NCBI GenBank assembly: GCA_030710605.1
Contig: CP092872.1
Coordinates: forward strand, 6,511,117 to 6,575,116
Direction of reading: 5' to 3'
DNA length: 64,000 nt
Source of the DNA: Cordylochernes scorpioides
Taxonomy: Eukaryota; Arthropoda; Arachnida; Pseudoscorpiones; Chernetidae
The first letter of the stretch is position 1. Every line of letters starts with the position of its first letter. A program made the position numbers and the translations under genes. This document shows, one piece after another, positions 46,614-57,360 of the stretch. The notes under the pieces are model-generated. The model had not been told where the DNA came from, searched no databases, and was given only the letters and a program-made list of their open reading frames with translations.

Positions 46614-47438
46614 ATGTCAATCTCAATACAAACCTCGGCTGAGAACAATGTCACCCTTGAAGTAGAGCCCACTGTTGCTCTTGAGAATGTCACAGCAAAG
46701 TGCCAGGATAAAGAATCAAACCCCCTGACCAACGTAGACACCACTTTACACCCGAGCAACAAGGACCAGGATGTAATCTTAAGAAATTCACCTTCCATCT
46801 TGGGCAACAATACAAACAGGCATGCACGTCTGTTTTCACTCAGTGAACTGGAAGATTTTCGTCGAGTCGAGCCCTGTGATTCCATTGAGGATATCAAATG
46901 CCAGGATGAAGAAGGAATCCCCCTGACCAACAAAGACTCCTTTAAAACTCTAAGCGAAATGAATCCGACTGTAATCTTAAGAAATAATCTATCTTCTGTT
47001 TTTCCCAGAGATCCACGTAGAATTGCACGTTATTTCCCACTAGATGAACAGGAAGTTTCTCCTCAAGTGCAGTGCAATGACTCAAATAAGGATGTTAAAG
47101 CAGAATGCCAGAATAACGAAGGAATCACCCAGAAAAGTAAAGTCTCCCAATTACACCTGAGCAATGAGAAGCTGGCTGCAATCTTAAGAAAGCATCGTCC
47201 TTCCATCTTGTCCAACGATCCACGCAGGCATGCACGTCTTTTACCACCCCGTGAACAGTCTCAAGGGAAGCTCAGTGAAGCCAATGAGGTTGCCAAAGAC
47301 ACCTCTCTACACCTGAGCAAAATGAAGACGGATGTAATCTTAAGAAAAAATCCACCTTCCGTTTTTACAAGAGATCCACGTAGGAATGCACGTTATTTCC
47401 CACAAGCTGAACAGGAAGTTTCTTCTCGAGTCCATTGA
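46614..47438 (+). CDS. DPRR-repeat protein, 274 aa, block B right arm
   Basis: Same start, stop, length and four-repeat plan as 21023-21847. By eye about twenty codons differ in amino acid and about half a dozen silently, with no indel, stop or frameshift. Repeat cores NTNRHARLF, DPRRIARYF, DPRRHARLL and DPRRNARYF are all kept; the last DEQEV has become AEQEV. The young gypsy element begins 274 bp past the stop, beyond the polyadenylation signal. Confidence 0.7.
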   Translation: MSISIQTSAENNVTLEVEPTVALENVTAKCQDKESNPLTNVDTTLHPSNKDQDVILRNSPSILGNNTNRHARLFSLSELEDFRRVEPCDSIEDIKCQDEEGIPLTNKDSFKTLSEMNPTVILRNNLSSVFPRDPRRIARYFPLDEQEVSPQVQCNDSNKDVKAECQNNEGITQKSKVSQLHLSNEKLAAILRKHRPSILSNDPRRHARLLPPREQSQGKLSEANEVAKDTSLHLSKMKTDVILRKNPPSVFTRDPRRNARYFPQAEQEVSSRVH

Positions 47439-47570
47439 TTCGTTGAATGACTAAGAACCAAGATAAACAGATAATCCTTTGATGATATTCACTGAAAAAC
47501 GGCTCTCAATGATGGCTGTATATTTTATTTTGTAAAAATATATATAAATAGTAAATATTTTGTTTGTTTT

Positions 47571-47576
47571 AATAAA
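47571..47576 (+). terminator. Polyadenylation signal of the 274-aa DPRR gene, block B
   Basis: AATAAA 133 bp after the stop, upstream of the gypsy insertion, so the insertion does not remove it. Confidence 0.5.
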
Positions 47577-47712
47577 TTCCTAGAATACAAACTTTTCATG
47601 TTATCCCTTTAAACTCTCTGATAGGTTTTAGGTTTGTTTCTGTCTTATATTTATTAGTGAAAAATATTTTTAATTGTTAAGGCAACATGTGTTTAAAAAA
47701 CCCATTGGATAT

Positions 47713-48061
47713 TGTTGCACTGGGCTGCGGTTTGGCAGATTCTTCAGTCTTGAGTCTCTCCTCAGACGTGTCTTGCATCTTTCCAGAACGTGTCTCAACC
47801 ATCTTACAAGGTTAAACCAGTCAATAATAAGACAACTATAAATTTAGGTAGCACCTAGAATCTCCCTTTATTTACCACATCAAAGTTTAAAGCATGTAGG
47901 GTATTTAGTGTATCAAAATACAAATGTTTTATAGTAGATAATATTTTATATTAATAATCTGTTTTATAAAAATAAATAAATTTATAATTTAAATTTTAAA
48001 ATATATTAAAAATAATATTATAAATAATTTTTAAAATAGGCGCATTAATCATGATGCAACA
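47713..48061 (-). repeat. Gypsy 3 3' LTR, 349 bp
   Basis: Downstream LTR in element orientation. It repeats the first 30 gag codons because gag starts inside the LTR. Confidence 0.95.
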
Positions 48062-48552
48062 CTTCCCCCTCTCCAGAGGTCGTCACGTCCTCGTGAGTGA
48101 CCTCATCAATTCTTTCAAAATAGGGTTTGAGTCTTGAGACATGGACAATCAATGGGTCTTGGCCAGGATTATCTTTCGGCTCAATTAAGTAATTTACGTT
48201 GGACAGCTTCTTTAATATTCGATATGGCCCAAAATATTTTCTCAATAGTTTTTCACATTTTCCGATTTTCCTGACTGGTGTCCCAAACTGCCACTAAATG
48301 TCCTGGTTCATAGATTCTCTCGTTGTGTTTTTTGTCATAGTTTCTTTTCATTCTTTCCTGAGTCTTCTCTGTGTTGTTAATGACTACCTGTCTCGTCCTT
48401 GCTATTTTATCTAAGTAGTTTTCTATATATTCGTCGTAATCGTCCATGTTACTGTCCGTTGGGATATTCTCGTCGTCTAAGAGGGACATGGGTTCCCTCC
48501 CAAACAACAGGAAAAATGGAGAGTAGCCTGTGGTTTCTTGAATTGTGGTATT
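48045..48552 (-). pseudogene. Gypsy 3 integrase C-terminus
   Basis: NTTIQETTGYSPFFLLFGRE continues the integrase from 49888 after the mariner is skipped. KKYFGPYRILKKLS-type GPY sequence follows (48045-48245) in another frame; one extra G near 48285 causes the shift. Confidence 0.85.
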
Positions 48553-48553
48553 A

Positions 48554-49885
48554 CGAGGGTTGTCCGTTAAATAAGTTCCACAGAGGTTTTTCATACAGAA
48601 AAACAGGTTTATTTGCCCTGAACTATACATTTTCGAAAATGTCAGACTTTTTTTCATTTTTCTACATATTCCCCGTTTCGTTCGACGCATTTTTGCATTC
48701 GGGACACCCACTTATGGAACCCAGAGTCAAAGACTCTGCCGCCTGGCCGCGTAGAAAGCCTAAAACCCGCTTCTTCCAAACTCGTCATCGTCCTGGAATT
48801 GGGTTCCACCCAGGTTTTTCTTCAACTCGGGGAAGAAATGGAAGTCACTAGGAGCTACGTCCGGGCTGTAAGGTGGGTGTGACACCAATTTTTATCCAAA
48901 TTCTTCGATGAGGGCAGTGGTTTGATGGGCGGTGTGCGGCCGAGCGTTGTCGTGGTGGAAACGCACCCCTTTGGTTAACATCCCTCTCCTCTTGTTCTGA
49001 ATCACGCGTCGAAGTTGTTTCAAGATCTCACAGTACCAGTTGGAATTGATTGTTGTACCCCGACGCATAAAGTCACACAACAATAGGCCCTTTCGGCCCC
49101 AAAAGACGGTAGCGATAAGTTTCCCGGCAGAAAGTGTTTGTTTAAACTTTAGAGGTTTCGGCGAAGAAGTGTGCTTCCACTGCTTGGATTGCTCCTTTGT
49201 CTCCGGTGTGGTGTAGTGTACTCAGGTAACATCACCAGTAACGATCGAATCCAAGAATTCCTCTCCGTCAGTTTTGTGGCAATCGAGAAATTTCTGGGCC
49301 GCATCAACCCACTGCCGTTTATGGTCTTCAGTCAGCATTTTCGGAACCCATATTGCGCAGACCTTTGAATACCCTAAATGTTCACGCAAATTCTTGTCGA
49401 TGGTGGTTTTACTGACATCAGGAACCAAATCGCAGAGCTTCCGCACAGTAACCCGTCGATCTTCAAGCATTGCTGCTTCGACTTTGGCAATAGTTTCGTC
49501 CGAAACCGATGGCCGTCCAGCACGCGGTTCATCGTGGACGTCTGTTCGGTCGTTTTTAAATTCTCTGACCCATCTGCGTACCATCCCGGAACTCATACAC
49601 CCTTCCCCATACACTTGACAGAGTTCAGTATGAATGTCCTTCGCCGAATTCTTTTTTTGCGGCCAAAAAGCGAATTACTGACCGTAATTCACAGCTGGCG
49701 GGAGACACGAGGGGAAGCTCCATCACTAACGGCTGCTCAGCCAAAACTAAGCTTACCAGCGACGTGTCCTTGGTGTGAAATTGGAGTGGGGAGAACAAGC
49801 TACGAGCCCGTGCAGTCGGCTCGAGCCTAAAAGCGATCCTCATGAGAGTGGTGCCCCGTGGAACTTATTTAACGGACAACCCTCG
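48554..49885 (-). mobile_element. Mariner element inserted in gypsy 3 integrase
   Basis: Perfect 28-bp inverted ends (CGAGGGTTGTCCGTTAAATA and onward) at 48554-48581 and 49858-49885, flanked by TA at 48552 and 49886. Removing it restores the integrase reading TY-type context HAY-NTTIQ across the site. Confidence 0.95.
48780..49614 (-). pseudogene. Mariner transposase, DD34D type, with stops
   Basis: The N-terminal helix-turn-helix region (VRRWVREFKNDRTDVHDEPR, RAGRPSVSDE) is open at 49222-49614. Catalytic motifs: TGDVT near 49230 (first Asp), HHDNARPHTAH near 48945 (second), and HPPYSPDVAPSDFHFF near 48880 (third), with 34 positions between the last two. A TGA sits where TGG is expected after TGDVT, a TAA follows EEFG, and further stops lie downstream, so the protein is truncated. 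Cut-and-paste transposition at TA is family knowledge. Confidence 0.85.
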
Positions 49886-49887
49886 TA

Positions 49888-50660
49888 TATGCGTGGGTGA
49901 TAAAAGGAAGGATTTCGTCCCAGTTCTTCTGATCCGTATTCACATACATGCTGATCATATTGATTAAAGTTCTATTTAGCCGTTCCGTTAGTCCGTTAGT
50001 CTGGGGGTGGTAGCTCGTTGTGAAGCAATGTTTAACTTTGCACATTTTCATAACCTCCTTCATCAAATTGCTAGTGAATTGTGAACCTCTGTCGCTGATA
50101 AGAAATCTTGGAGCCCCGTGACGTAAAAATATATGTTCGATTAAAAATGTAGAGACTTCTTTCACTGTCGCTTCTGGTACTGCCTTTGTTTCAGCATACT
50201 TGGTATAATAATCCGTCAACACAATGATCCATTTCCTTCTTCTTTTCGTTGATGGCAAGGGGCCAACAAAGTCAATTCCGATTCTTTCAAAAGGGTAGTT
50301 AGCTGGGGGAATAGGTTGTAGAAGTCCAGATGGCAACTGATTTGAACCTTTCCGACTTTGGCAAAGATGGCACGTCTTTACAAATTCGGAAACATCTTTC
50401 AGCATGGAAGGCCAATAGTATTTATTCTTCAATCGATATGTGGTTCTGGCGACGCCCAGATGGCCATTCAGCATATGGTTGTGGTATTCACTCATGATTT
50501 CTTTCCTTCTCTTCTTTGGCACTACCAGCAACCATTCTCTGCCTTCAGGATTTGGATTTTTCTTGTAGAGGACACCCATTTTCTTCTTTAAAGTTCTGTG
50601 TAATTGAACGCTTGTTTCCACTAAGGTTCTCCTTAATATTCTCAATAAAATCATCCTTTT
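49888..50660 (-). pseudogene. Gypsy 3 integrase, N-terminal and core
   Basis: Zinc finger HNHMLNGHLG and CHLCQSRKG, then core GIDFVGPLP, LISDRGSQF and NGLTERLNRTL with D, D and E all present. Interrupted by the mariner at HAY. The stretch between RNase H and here (50660-50740) is readable only with a frameshift. Confidence 0.88.
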
Positions 50661-50740
50661 CGTCTATTATTTGATTCAAAAATAGTCTTTCATAATCCTC
50701 GTCCCATTCGTTTTCTGGTAAGGGTCCTCTAGATAGACCA

Positions 50741-51283
50741 TCAGCGTCCAGATGTTTTTTTTCCCGATTTGTGTATAATTTCGAAATTATATTCCTGAAT
50801 CTTCAGTGCCCATCGTGCTAATCGACCGGTCGGATCTTTTAAATTCTTAAGCCAGCATAGTGCGTGATGATCAGTTACGATTTTAAAGTGCCTTCCATAT
50901 AAATAGGGCCGTAATTTTGATATCGACCACACTACAGCTAAACATTCCTTTTCGGTGGTTGAATAATTTTGCTCAGGTTTACTTAGGGTTCGGCTCAAAT
51001 ATGATATTACCTTCTCTTCGCCACCGATATTTTGAATTAGTGTTGCGCCTAAGCCGATGTTAGAGGCATCTGTGTGAATGCAGGTGGCTGCATTTGGATC
51101 AAAGTGACCTAAAATTGGCGGATTCATAAGAGCTTTTTTAAGGTTTTGGAACGCTTCTTCCTGTTTTCCTGTCCAGATAAATTGCACATTTTTTCTGATG
51201 AGACTGGTCAATGGGTCAGCGATTAATGAGAAATCTTTAATAAATTTTCTATAATATGAGCACATTCCTAGGAATGATGGCAC
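50741..51283 (-). pseudogene. Gypsy 3 RNase H
   Basis: PSFLGMCSYYRKFIKDFS begins the connection region. HTDASNIGLGATL and ATTEKECLAVVW-like sequence, then VTDHHALCWLKNL, are RNase H motifs. It is separated from RT by one frameshift near 51285 and ends early at an A/T homopolymer near 50760. Confidence 0.85.
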
Positions 51284-52500
51284 TTCTTTGGCCTTCTTGG
51301 CTGAGGAAAATCTCTAACGGCTTTGATATTATATTCGGCAGGTTTTATACCCTCTTGGTTGGTTATATGTCCAAGGATCTCAAGTTCCTCGAAAGCAAAT
51401 CTGCATTTCTTGGCGTTCAGTTTTAAATTAGATTCGCTGAAGCATCTGAGGACAGCTTCAAGTCTTTTAATGTGGGTTGGAAAGTCCGAGCTGTATATAA
51501 TTACATCGTCCAGGTAGCAAAGGCAAATCTGCCATCTCAGATTTCCGAGGACATTGTCCATGTTCCTCTCAAAAGTAGCAGGGGCGTTGCATAGACCGAA
51601 GGGCATTACGTTGAATTCATATAACCCATGTGCAGTAGTGAAAGCCGTCTTCTCTTTGTCTCTCTCTTCAATTTCGACTTGCCAATATCCCGATTTGAGA
51701 TCTATTGCTGAGAAGTACTTGGATCCTTGGAGAGTATCCATTACATCATCAATTCTTGGGATTGGATAAACATCCTTCACTGTTACTTCATTTAATTTCC
51801 TGTAGTCCACACAAAATCTGTATTTGCCATCTCGTTTTTTGACCAATATAACGGGAAAGGACCAGGGACTTGAAGATTGTCTAATTATTCCTTCTTCGAG
51901 CATCTCGTCTATTTGATCCTTTATGATGGTTCGTTCCTTAGCGCTTACCCAGTAAGGCTTGTGCTTTATTGGTTTTGCGTCTTCTGTATGAATCTGATGT
52001 TTTGCCAAACTGGTCCTACCTAACCTCGATGAGAACAAATCAGTATACTTGGCCAAAATTTGTTTTAACCTCTCTTGTTCTTTAAATGATAAATTTTTGT
52101 TTATTTGAAATTGTATTTCGTCATTTTCATTCTGCTTCTCTTTATTCTCTATAAAATTTACCCCTGCAGGAAGACTTCCATAAGCCAATGTTTGGTCTTT
52201 CATGATTTTTAAAGGTCGAGGATAAGGGTTCGTTATCCAGATATGGGTTTTCTTATCCCTGACAGTAAGCAAACTTCTTGCCAATCGAAGACCATTTGTT
52301 TGAGTCATTCTGTTGTTCTCTTCGATGACATATTCGCCATCCTCTGCTTCTATTGAGGCCCTAATCAATTTAATAGATAGTTTAGGTATAACGGTATCTG
52401 TAGTGCTCTTTATTTTTTTTAGATCATAATTGCTTACGTCATGATTACTCATCAAATTATATTTTATTGTTTCTCGTTTACAATCAATTTTAGCATTCAT
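51268..52500 (-). pseudogene. Gypsy 3 reverse transcriptase
   Basis: FCVDYRKLNEVTVKDVYPIP, FSAIDLKSGYWQVE, MPFGLCNAPATFER and catalytic CYLDDVIIYS are all intact. The first 100 or so codons link to protease; the frames differ by one base in an A6 run at 52500. Confidence 0.88.
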
Positions 52501-52790
52501 TTTTTAAGGAAATCTCGTCCAAGAATAAGAGTTCGTAGATGCGCGTCCATTACTACAAATTCGTGGGATAATTCAGTGTCATCAATTTTTAAATCTAAAA
52601 TAATGCTACCTACCATATCTAATTTTTTTCCATCGGGTCCTGAATACGTTTTAGTGAGACTATTTATTTCACGGCTAGCAAAAAGTGCTGTTCTTAGGTC
52701 GACCACTGAAAGATCGGCGCCTGTATCAATCGAAGCTTCGCATAACCCTATCTTGTCCACATTAATATTAATTTTGTACCTAGGGTCCAA
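52497..52790 (-). pseudogene. Gypsy 3 aspartic protease
   Basis: ASIDTGADLSVVDL holds the DTG active site and TLILGRDFLKK the second motif. The frame ends one base out of register with reverse transcriptase. Confidence 0.82.
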
Positions 52791-52846
52791 CTTTCTAATT
52801 CCATTTATGGTCGACTTGCTTTGATTGAAGGAATCAGGCGCGACAC

Positions 52847-54012
52847 TTAGTTTAAATCTTCCAACACGGAATATCTATTCCGTGTAGGAATATTCATTTG
52901 TGTGTCATTACAAACATCCGCATAGAGGCGAGGCCGTGTATAATCTTTCCTTTCGTCCATTTGAAGATTTTCTTGGCTCTTGTCTTGGGAAACTGAGGGG
53001 TCCTCTTCTACGATCCTCACAAACTTGACTCTGCAATACCGCGCTACGTGTCCTGGCTTGTTACACTTGAAACATATTGGTCTCCCGTCTTCTGTCCTAT
53101 TCCTGTTTGAATCTGGACTCTTATTGTAGGTTTTCCTTGGGTAGACCGGTTTTGGCTCAGGAATGGGAGTGTAAAATCGTCTAGGGGCAGATACCTGGGG
53201 CAGCGGCTTGTTCTGGTAGTACCTCGGAGCGGGGGGCCTGGGGCTTGGGGGTGTTCTGGTAGTACCTCGGAGCGGGGGCCTGGGGCTTGGAGGTGTTCTG
53301 GTCTGGTCTTCTGAACGACGGAGCGTTCTTCCATTGCTCTTGATGGTGGGAACGAGGACAGCGTGGTCCATTATATAGAACCTTTAATTTTTCTATACGT
53401 TCTTGATAATTATTTTCAAACAAATCCATCTTTTTTACACAATCTTAGGAGTTCGTTGGTATTCTTAGGAGGGTTTAAGTAGAGGGCAAAAGAGTATTCT
53501 TTCTTTAACCCTCCAATAACCCAATTTATTTTATTCTCTTCTTCCATTTGGGGGTCGACCTTGTTGCACAGAACCAGGATATCCTCTGCAAACCTGATTG
53601 CAGGTTCATTCCACTGCTGCATTCTGTTCAGCCTCATCTTCAATTCTTCTTTGTTGGCGTCTGAGCCAAAATCCTGAATTAGGCGGCTCTTGAAATGTTC
53701 CCAGCTGGTAAAACTTATCTTGTGTAGGTCCAGCCAGGTTTTGGCGCTACCAATCATGTTCATGGCTGCATAGAGAGAAATAATATATTCTGCCCAGTGG
53801 TACAGGAAGCCAATTTCTTCAAGGGACTCAATCCATGGGCGAGGGTCTTCTGTTCCATCATATTTGGGGATGTCTATGTTGGGGTTCAAAACAACTGGGT
53901 CGGCACTTGCATCTCTACCAATTGTTGCACTGGGCTGCGGTTTGGCAGATTCTTCAGTCTTGAGTCTCTCCTCAGACGTGTCTTGCATCTTTCCAGAACG
54001 TGTCTCAACCAT
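52847..54012 (-). pseudogene. Gypsy 3 gag, starting inside the LTR
   Basis: The ATG at 54012 lies 90 bp inside the 5' LTR and the frame crosses the LTR boundary (SATIGRDASAD). A capsid-like region (WEHFKSRLIQDFG, WNEPAIRFAEDILVL) runs to 53416. One A in an A6 run near 53430 shifts the frame. The rest continues with a Pro-rich tandem repeat (about 54 bp) at 53200-53310 and a zinc knuckle CFKCNKPGHVARYC (53040-53080). The start could instead be further downstream, but no other ATG opens the capsid region so early. Confidence 0.8.
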
Positions 54013-54268
54013 CTTACAAGGTTAAACCAGTCAATAATAAGACAACTATAAATTTAGGTAGCACCTAGAATCTCCCTTTATTTACCACATCAAAGTTTAA
54101 AGCATGTAGGGTATTTAGTGTATCAAAATACACATGTTTTATAGTACATAATATTTTATATTAATAATCTGTTTTATAAAATAAATAAATTTATAATTTA
54201 AATTTTAAATATATTAAAAATAATATTATAATAATTTTTAAAATAGGCGCATTAATCATGATGCAACA
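53923..54268 (-). repeat. Gypsy 3 5' LTR, 346 bp
   Basis: Upstream LTR in element orientation. TGGTAGAGATGCAAG follows it after a two-base gap and may be the primer-binding site, as it could pair with a tRNA ending in CTACCA. Confidence 0.9.
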
Positions 54269-55203
54269 ATATAAAGGGTCGTTTCTCTTTTCATCAATTA
54301 TTTTATTTCCAAAGCGCTATATCCCGCAAGGGATACTTGCGCCAAACAAGGAGAAAAGTTTATTTACATAAGTTATTTACATTATTCAACGCATGAAAAC
54401 ACTAGAGATCCAGATTTTGCTGAAAGTTTAGAATATATTTACAAAATGAATTGAACTTTAAATATGTTTTTTTTTTATTTATCGGAAATTAAATCGTTAA
54501 GTTCACAAACAACTAGTTCATTTTATAATCTTGAAATGCTGGGCAATCGATCAGTCGATGTCTTGAGGTTTTTCTTTTCATAGAGGGAAATATACAAAGG
54601 TGTACCACACACAGGTTAAATGGATATAATCAAAATGAAATATTTTATAACTGAAATTTTTATTTCAATATGATTTTTTTTCTTTGCTTATCCCTAGTAC
54701 ATGTGGTACAATCCATGATAATCATGGTGGATAGAAGTTGGCAACTGCTTTTACTGTAAGTGCACCACATGTCTACACACGTAATAATCAGTTTGAATTT
54801 TACACTTACAAATCATCCATTGATTTTCTCTACTTTTCCCCAGCATACACCATCAAAAGTCTCAAGCTCTACAAGCTTGATACCCTAATATGATTGAAAT
54901 TGTAATGTAAAAAAAAGAATGGTAATTTTGCAAATGAAAACTGTCCTTTGTAGAGTGGTGTCCTCTCATGGAGGTTCTACTGTATTTATTAATTATTTTC
55001 TATTTATAATATTTTATTGTCTGATTATTCATATATTATTATCCCTAGTACATGTGGTACAGGCTATGATAATTATCATAGCCTGATTATAATCAAGGTG
55101 GGTAGAAGTAGACGACTGCTTTTACTGTAAGTGCACCACATGTCTACACATGTAAAAAGCAGTTCGACAATAAGAAGTTTGAAATTGAAATGTGAAATTT
55201 TTC
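54269..55203. repeat. Right flank of block B
   Basis: Counterpart of 22128-23040, with two SINE tails at 54683-54815 and 55038-55165. The second has an added inverted repeat, TATGATAATTATCATA. Confidence 0.8.
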
Positions 55204-55268
55204 AGAGTGTTAGACAATTGACAATTAAAATAATTTTATTGACATCTTGTCAATACATTCAAAGTGCA
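55204..55268 (-). repeat. LINE-like 3' end cut by the scaffold gap
   Basis: GACAATTGACAATTAAAATA followed by TTATTGACATCTTGTCAATAC resembles the 3' ends at 26113 and 63199. The remainder is hidden by the gap. Confidence 0.5.
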
Positions 55269-55368
55269 NNNNNNNNNNNNNNNNNNNNNNNNNNNNNNNN
55301 NNNNNNNNNNNNNNNNNNNNNNNNNNNNNNNNNNNNNNNNNNNNNNNNNNNNNNNNNNNNNNNNNNNN
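55269..55368. other. Scaffold gap of 100 N
   Basis: Exactly 100 undetermined bases, the usual placeholder length; the true distance is unknown. Confidence 0.98.
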
Positions 55369-55576
55369 GATCGATATTTATGTTCTCTTAGCTTCTTGGA
55401 AAATGTCAATGACCTATTATTCGACCTTATTGGGTGCGCCCTGTCTTTTTCGGTGGTAGATTTTATTGAACGCCATTTTTGAGGTTACATCAGGCTTGGT
55501 GTTTCTGGGTGTTTCTATATAGAATATTCTTAAGTACAACATTGTTTATGTATATATTATGTTGTACATACATATA

Positions 55577-55737
55577 CAGTTAAACCTGTCTATAGCGCCC
55601 CTTCTTGGGACTCACCAAAATAGGGTGCTATAGACAGGTCACTTTTAATGTAAATCGCATCGTACTACGTATTTAAATTCGGGCGCTATAGAGAGGGAGG
55701 CGCTATTTAGAGGTGGCGCTATAGACAGGTTTAACTG
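55577..55737. mobile_element. pogo/Tigger-type MITE, intact ends
   Basis: 161 bp between TA duplications (55575 and 55738), with inverted ends CAGTTAAACCTGTCTATAGC and its complement. Interior GGGACTCACCAAAATAGGG is shared with 27798-27974. Too short to code for transposase. Confidence 0.85.
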
Positions 55738-55794
55738 TATATATATATATTAAAAACATAATATGCATATTCTTACCGCGCACATGTGCTTTTT

Positions 55795-55937
55795 AGATCA
55801 CAGAGCGCCATCTAGTGAAACATAAATCCACTAAACATTGATTTAATCTGTTCCCTGATATTTGGCCAACCCATTTTCTTGATAAAATCAAGAAAAGGCC
55901 AACCACGTACGCGTTTCGGGCTGTTGGCTCTCGTCAC
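55795..55937 (-). repeat. Dispersed repeat, inverted copy
   Basis: Minus-strand relative of 27604-27785, with GCCATCTAGTG at 55809 and CCACGTACGCGTTTCGGG at 55903. Confidence 0.6.
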
Positions 55938-56611
55938 CGCAGTGTAGGTTGTTCATTGCGCACAGTGACGATATCGTAGTCAATGAAGAACTTCTTGGAC
56001 ACGATTATCGCAAGTTGGAAACTTTACTTTATGGAGTGTTTCACCTTGGATTGAGTTCACGGATGTAGTAGACAAATTCTGTTTCTTTTATTTTAATCGA
56101 GTTTGGTTTTAAGCTCTTCAGTGTTGTCCACAGGGGGGTTGAGACGTTTCTATCTGGAATCTCACTTGGTCAATTATGTGATATCAGCCACATGTGCTGC
56201 TTAATACTGACGCCATATTTATCGCATGTGCATTCAACAGTTGGGGCTTTAATTCACACGTGTTGAAGTAATTGACGTCTTCGTTCAGCCCATTTATAAA
56301 CGCGGTAATTTCACATAATTATACCTATTTTGCTACACATTTATAAAAAAGAAGTAGAATCCATTAAAACATTGAATTAAACAAGACTAACTGTTCATAT
56401 CCACATATGTTGAATAGAGAATTAGCGTATCATATATGTGCAAGTATTGATACCGCTCTAGCGCGATTTTTTCTCCCTTTTATAACATCTTCTCACTGTA
56501 CTTACTGCGATGTAAAATATATTGGGAGGGGTCTGGCTCATCAGTAGTGAACCCCTACATATTAGATATATGCATGCAATATCACAATTGTCTTCTTATT
56601 ATCTCTACTCA
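55938..56611. other. Non-coding stretch
   Basis: No recognisable domain in any frame. The stem-loop repeat GGGAGGGGTCTGGCTCATC lies at 56523 on the minus strand. The rest is unassigned. Confidence 0.4.
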
Positions 56612-56683
56612 ATCATATTAGGGGCTCAAGCTTGTAAAGCTTGAGACTTTTGATGGTGTCTGTTGACAACCATCATGATTGGG

Positions 56684-56960
56684 TGAAGTAGAATGCGTCT
56701 GCCTTTGTCATTAAGACTGAGAGCACTACTCAGTGGCAGACCGACTTAGCTCTAAAATAATTGGCCGCCTCTGACATGAGGAACAGACGCCATGTGCAGA
56801 CGCTCCTAACATGGAGTACAAACGCTGCTCATCCTGTATCCCTGGATTAGGAGCCCTTACAGGGTACTATCAGCCGGGCCAGCTGAACCCAGGTTTTTTA
56901 GTGAGCTTGTTACTGCTCCCCCTCCTCTTTTTTCATCCGGGCTTGGGACCGGCATAGGCG
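56684..56960. repeat. Dispersed repeat of about 280 bp, second copy
   Basis: Pairs with 26936-27215; mostly substitutions plus a CCCTCCTC insertion near its end. Just before it (56612-56672) is an inverted copy of the TCAAGCTTGTA segment found at 22690 and 54845. Confidence 0.65.
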
Positions 56961-57053
56961 GAGTTCACAATTGTCAATTGGCGAAACAGCTGGGAATCCT
57001 CCCAGCTCACCACTGATGAGCCAAAACCCTCCCAAGATATGATGTTTTTAATA

Positions 57054-57323
57054 TACCTATCCCCCGATTTACACGGTATATACGTTCCTGAGAAAAACGT
57101 GTAAATCGAAAAAAAAAGAATGTCTTATTTTAAATCTTTCAAACCAGCCATGACTTGCCAAAAATTTGGCTTCTTTTCAGTTGAAGAAGAAGATGGCAAT
57201 TGCTCTACAATTTTTTCGTATTGTATTTCGTTAATATAGTGCGATAAAAAAAAAACTTATTCAGAAAACCGTGTAAAAGCGAAAACGTGTAAAACAAGTA
57301 CCGTGTAAATCGGGGGATAGGTG
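57054..57323. mobile_element. MITE with CACCTATCCCCCGATTTACA ends
   Basis: 270 bp between TA dinucleotides; inverted ends of about 24 bp (first base T in place of C on the left). The interior has two further ACACG-containing inverted segments. The related element is at 62083-62364. Confidence 0.75.
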
Positions 57324-57360
57324 TATATGATCTTTTTGATTTGATATTTTGTATATGGAC

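Larger units (their letters stand above)
47713..54268 (-). mobile_element. Young Ty3/gypsy element 3 with LTRs
   Basis: LTRs at 47713-48061 and 53923-54268, ends TGTTGCA and TGCAACA, with ATAT target duplication at 47709-47712 and 54269-54272. The empty site is seen in block A (22113-22130) and at 3427. The LTRs differ by two substitutions and three one-base A/T indels. gag, protease, RT, RNase H, integrase and a GPY-type end are all present, broken by small indels and by a mariner insertion. Confidence 0.95.

Noticed and set aside
55131..55482. Plus-strand frames spanning the N gap
   Set aside because: They are artefacts of translating undetermined bases.
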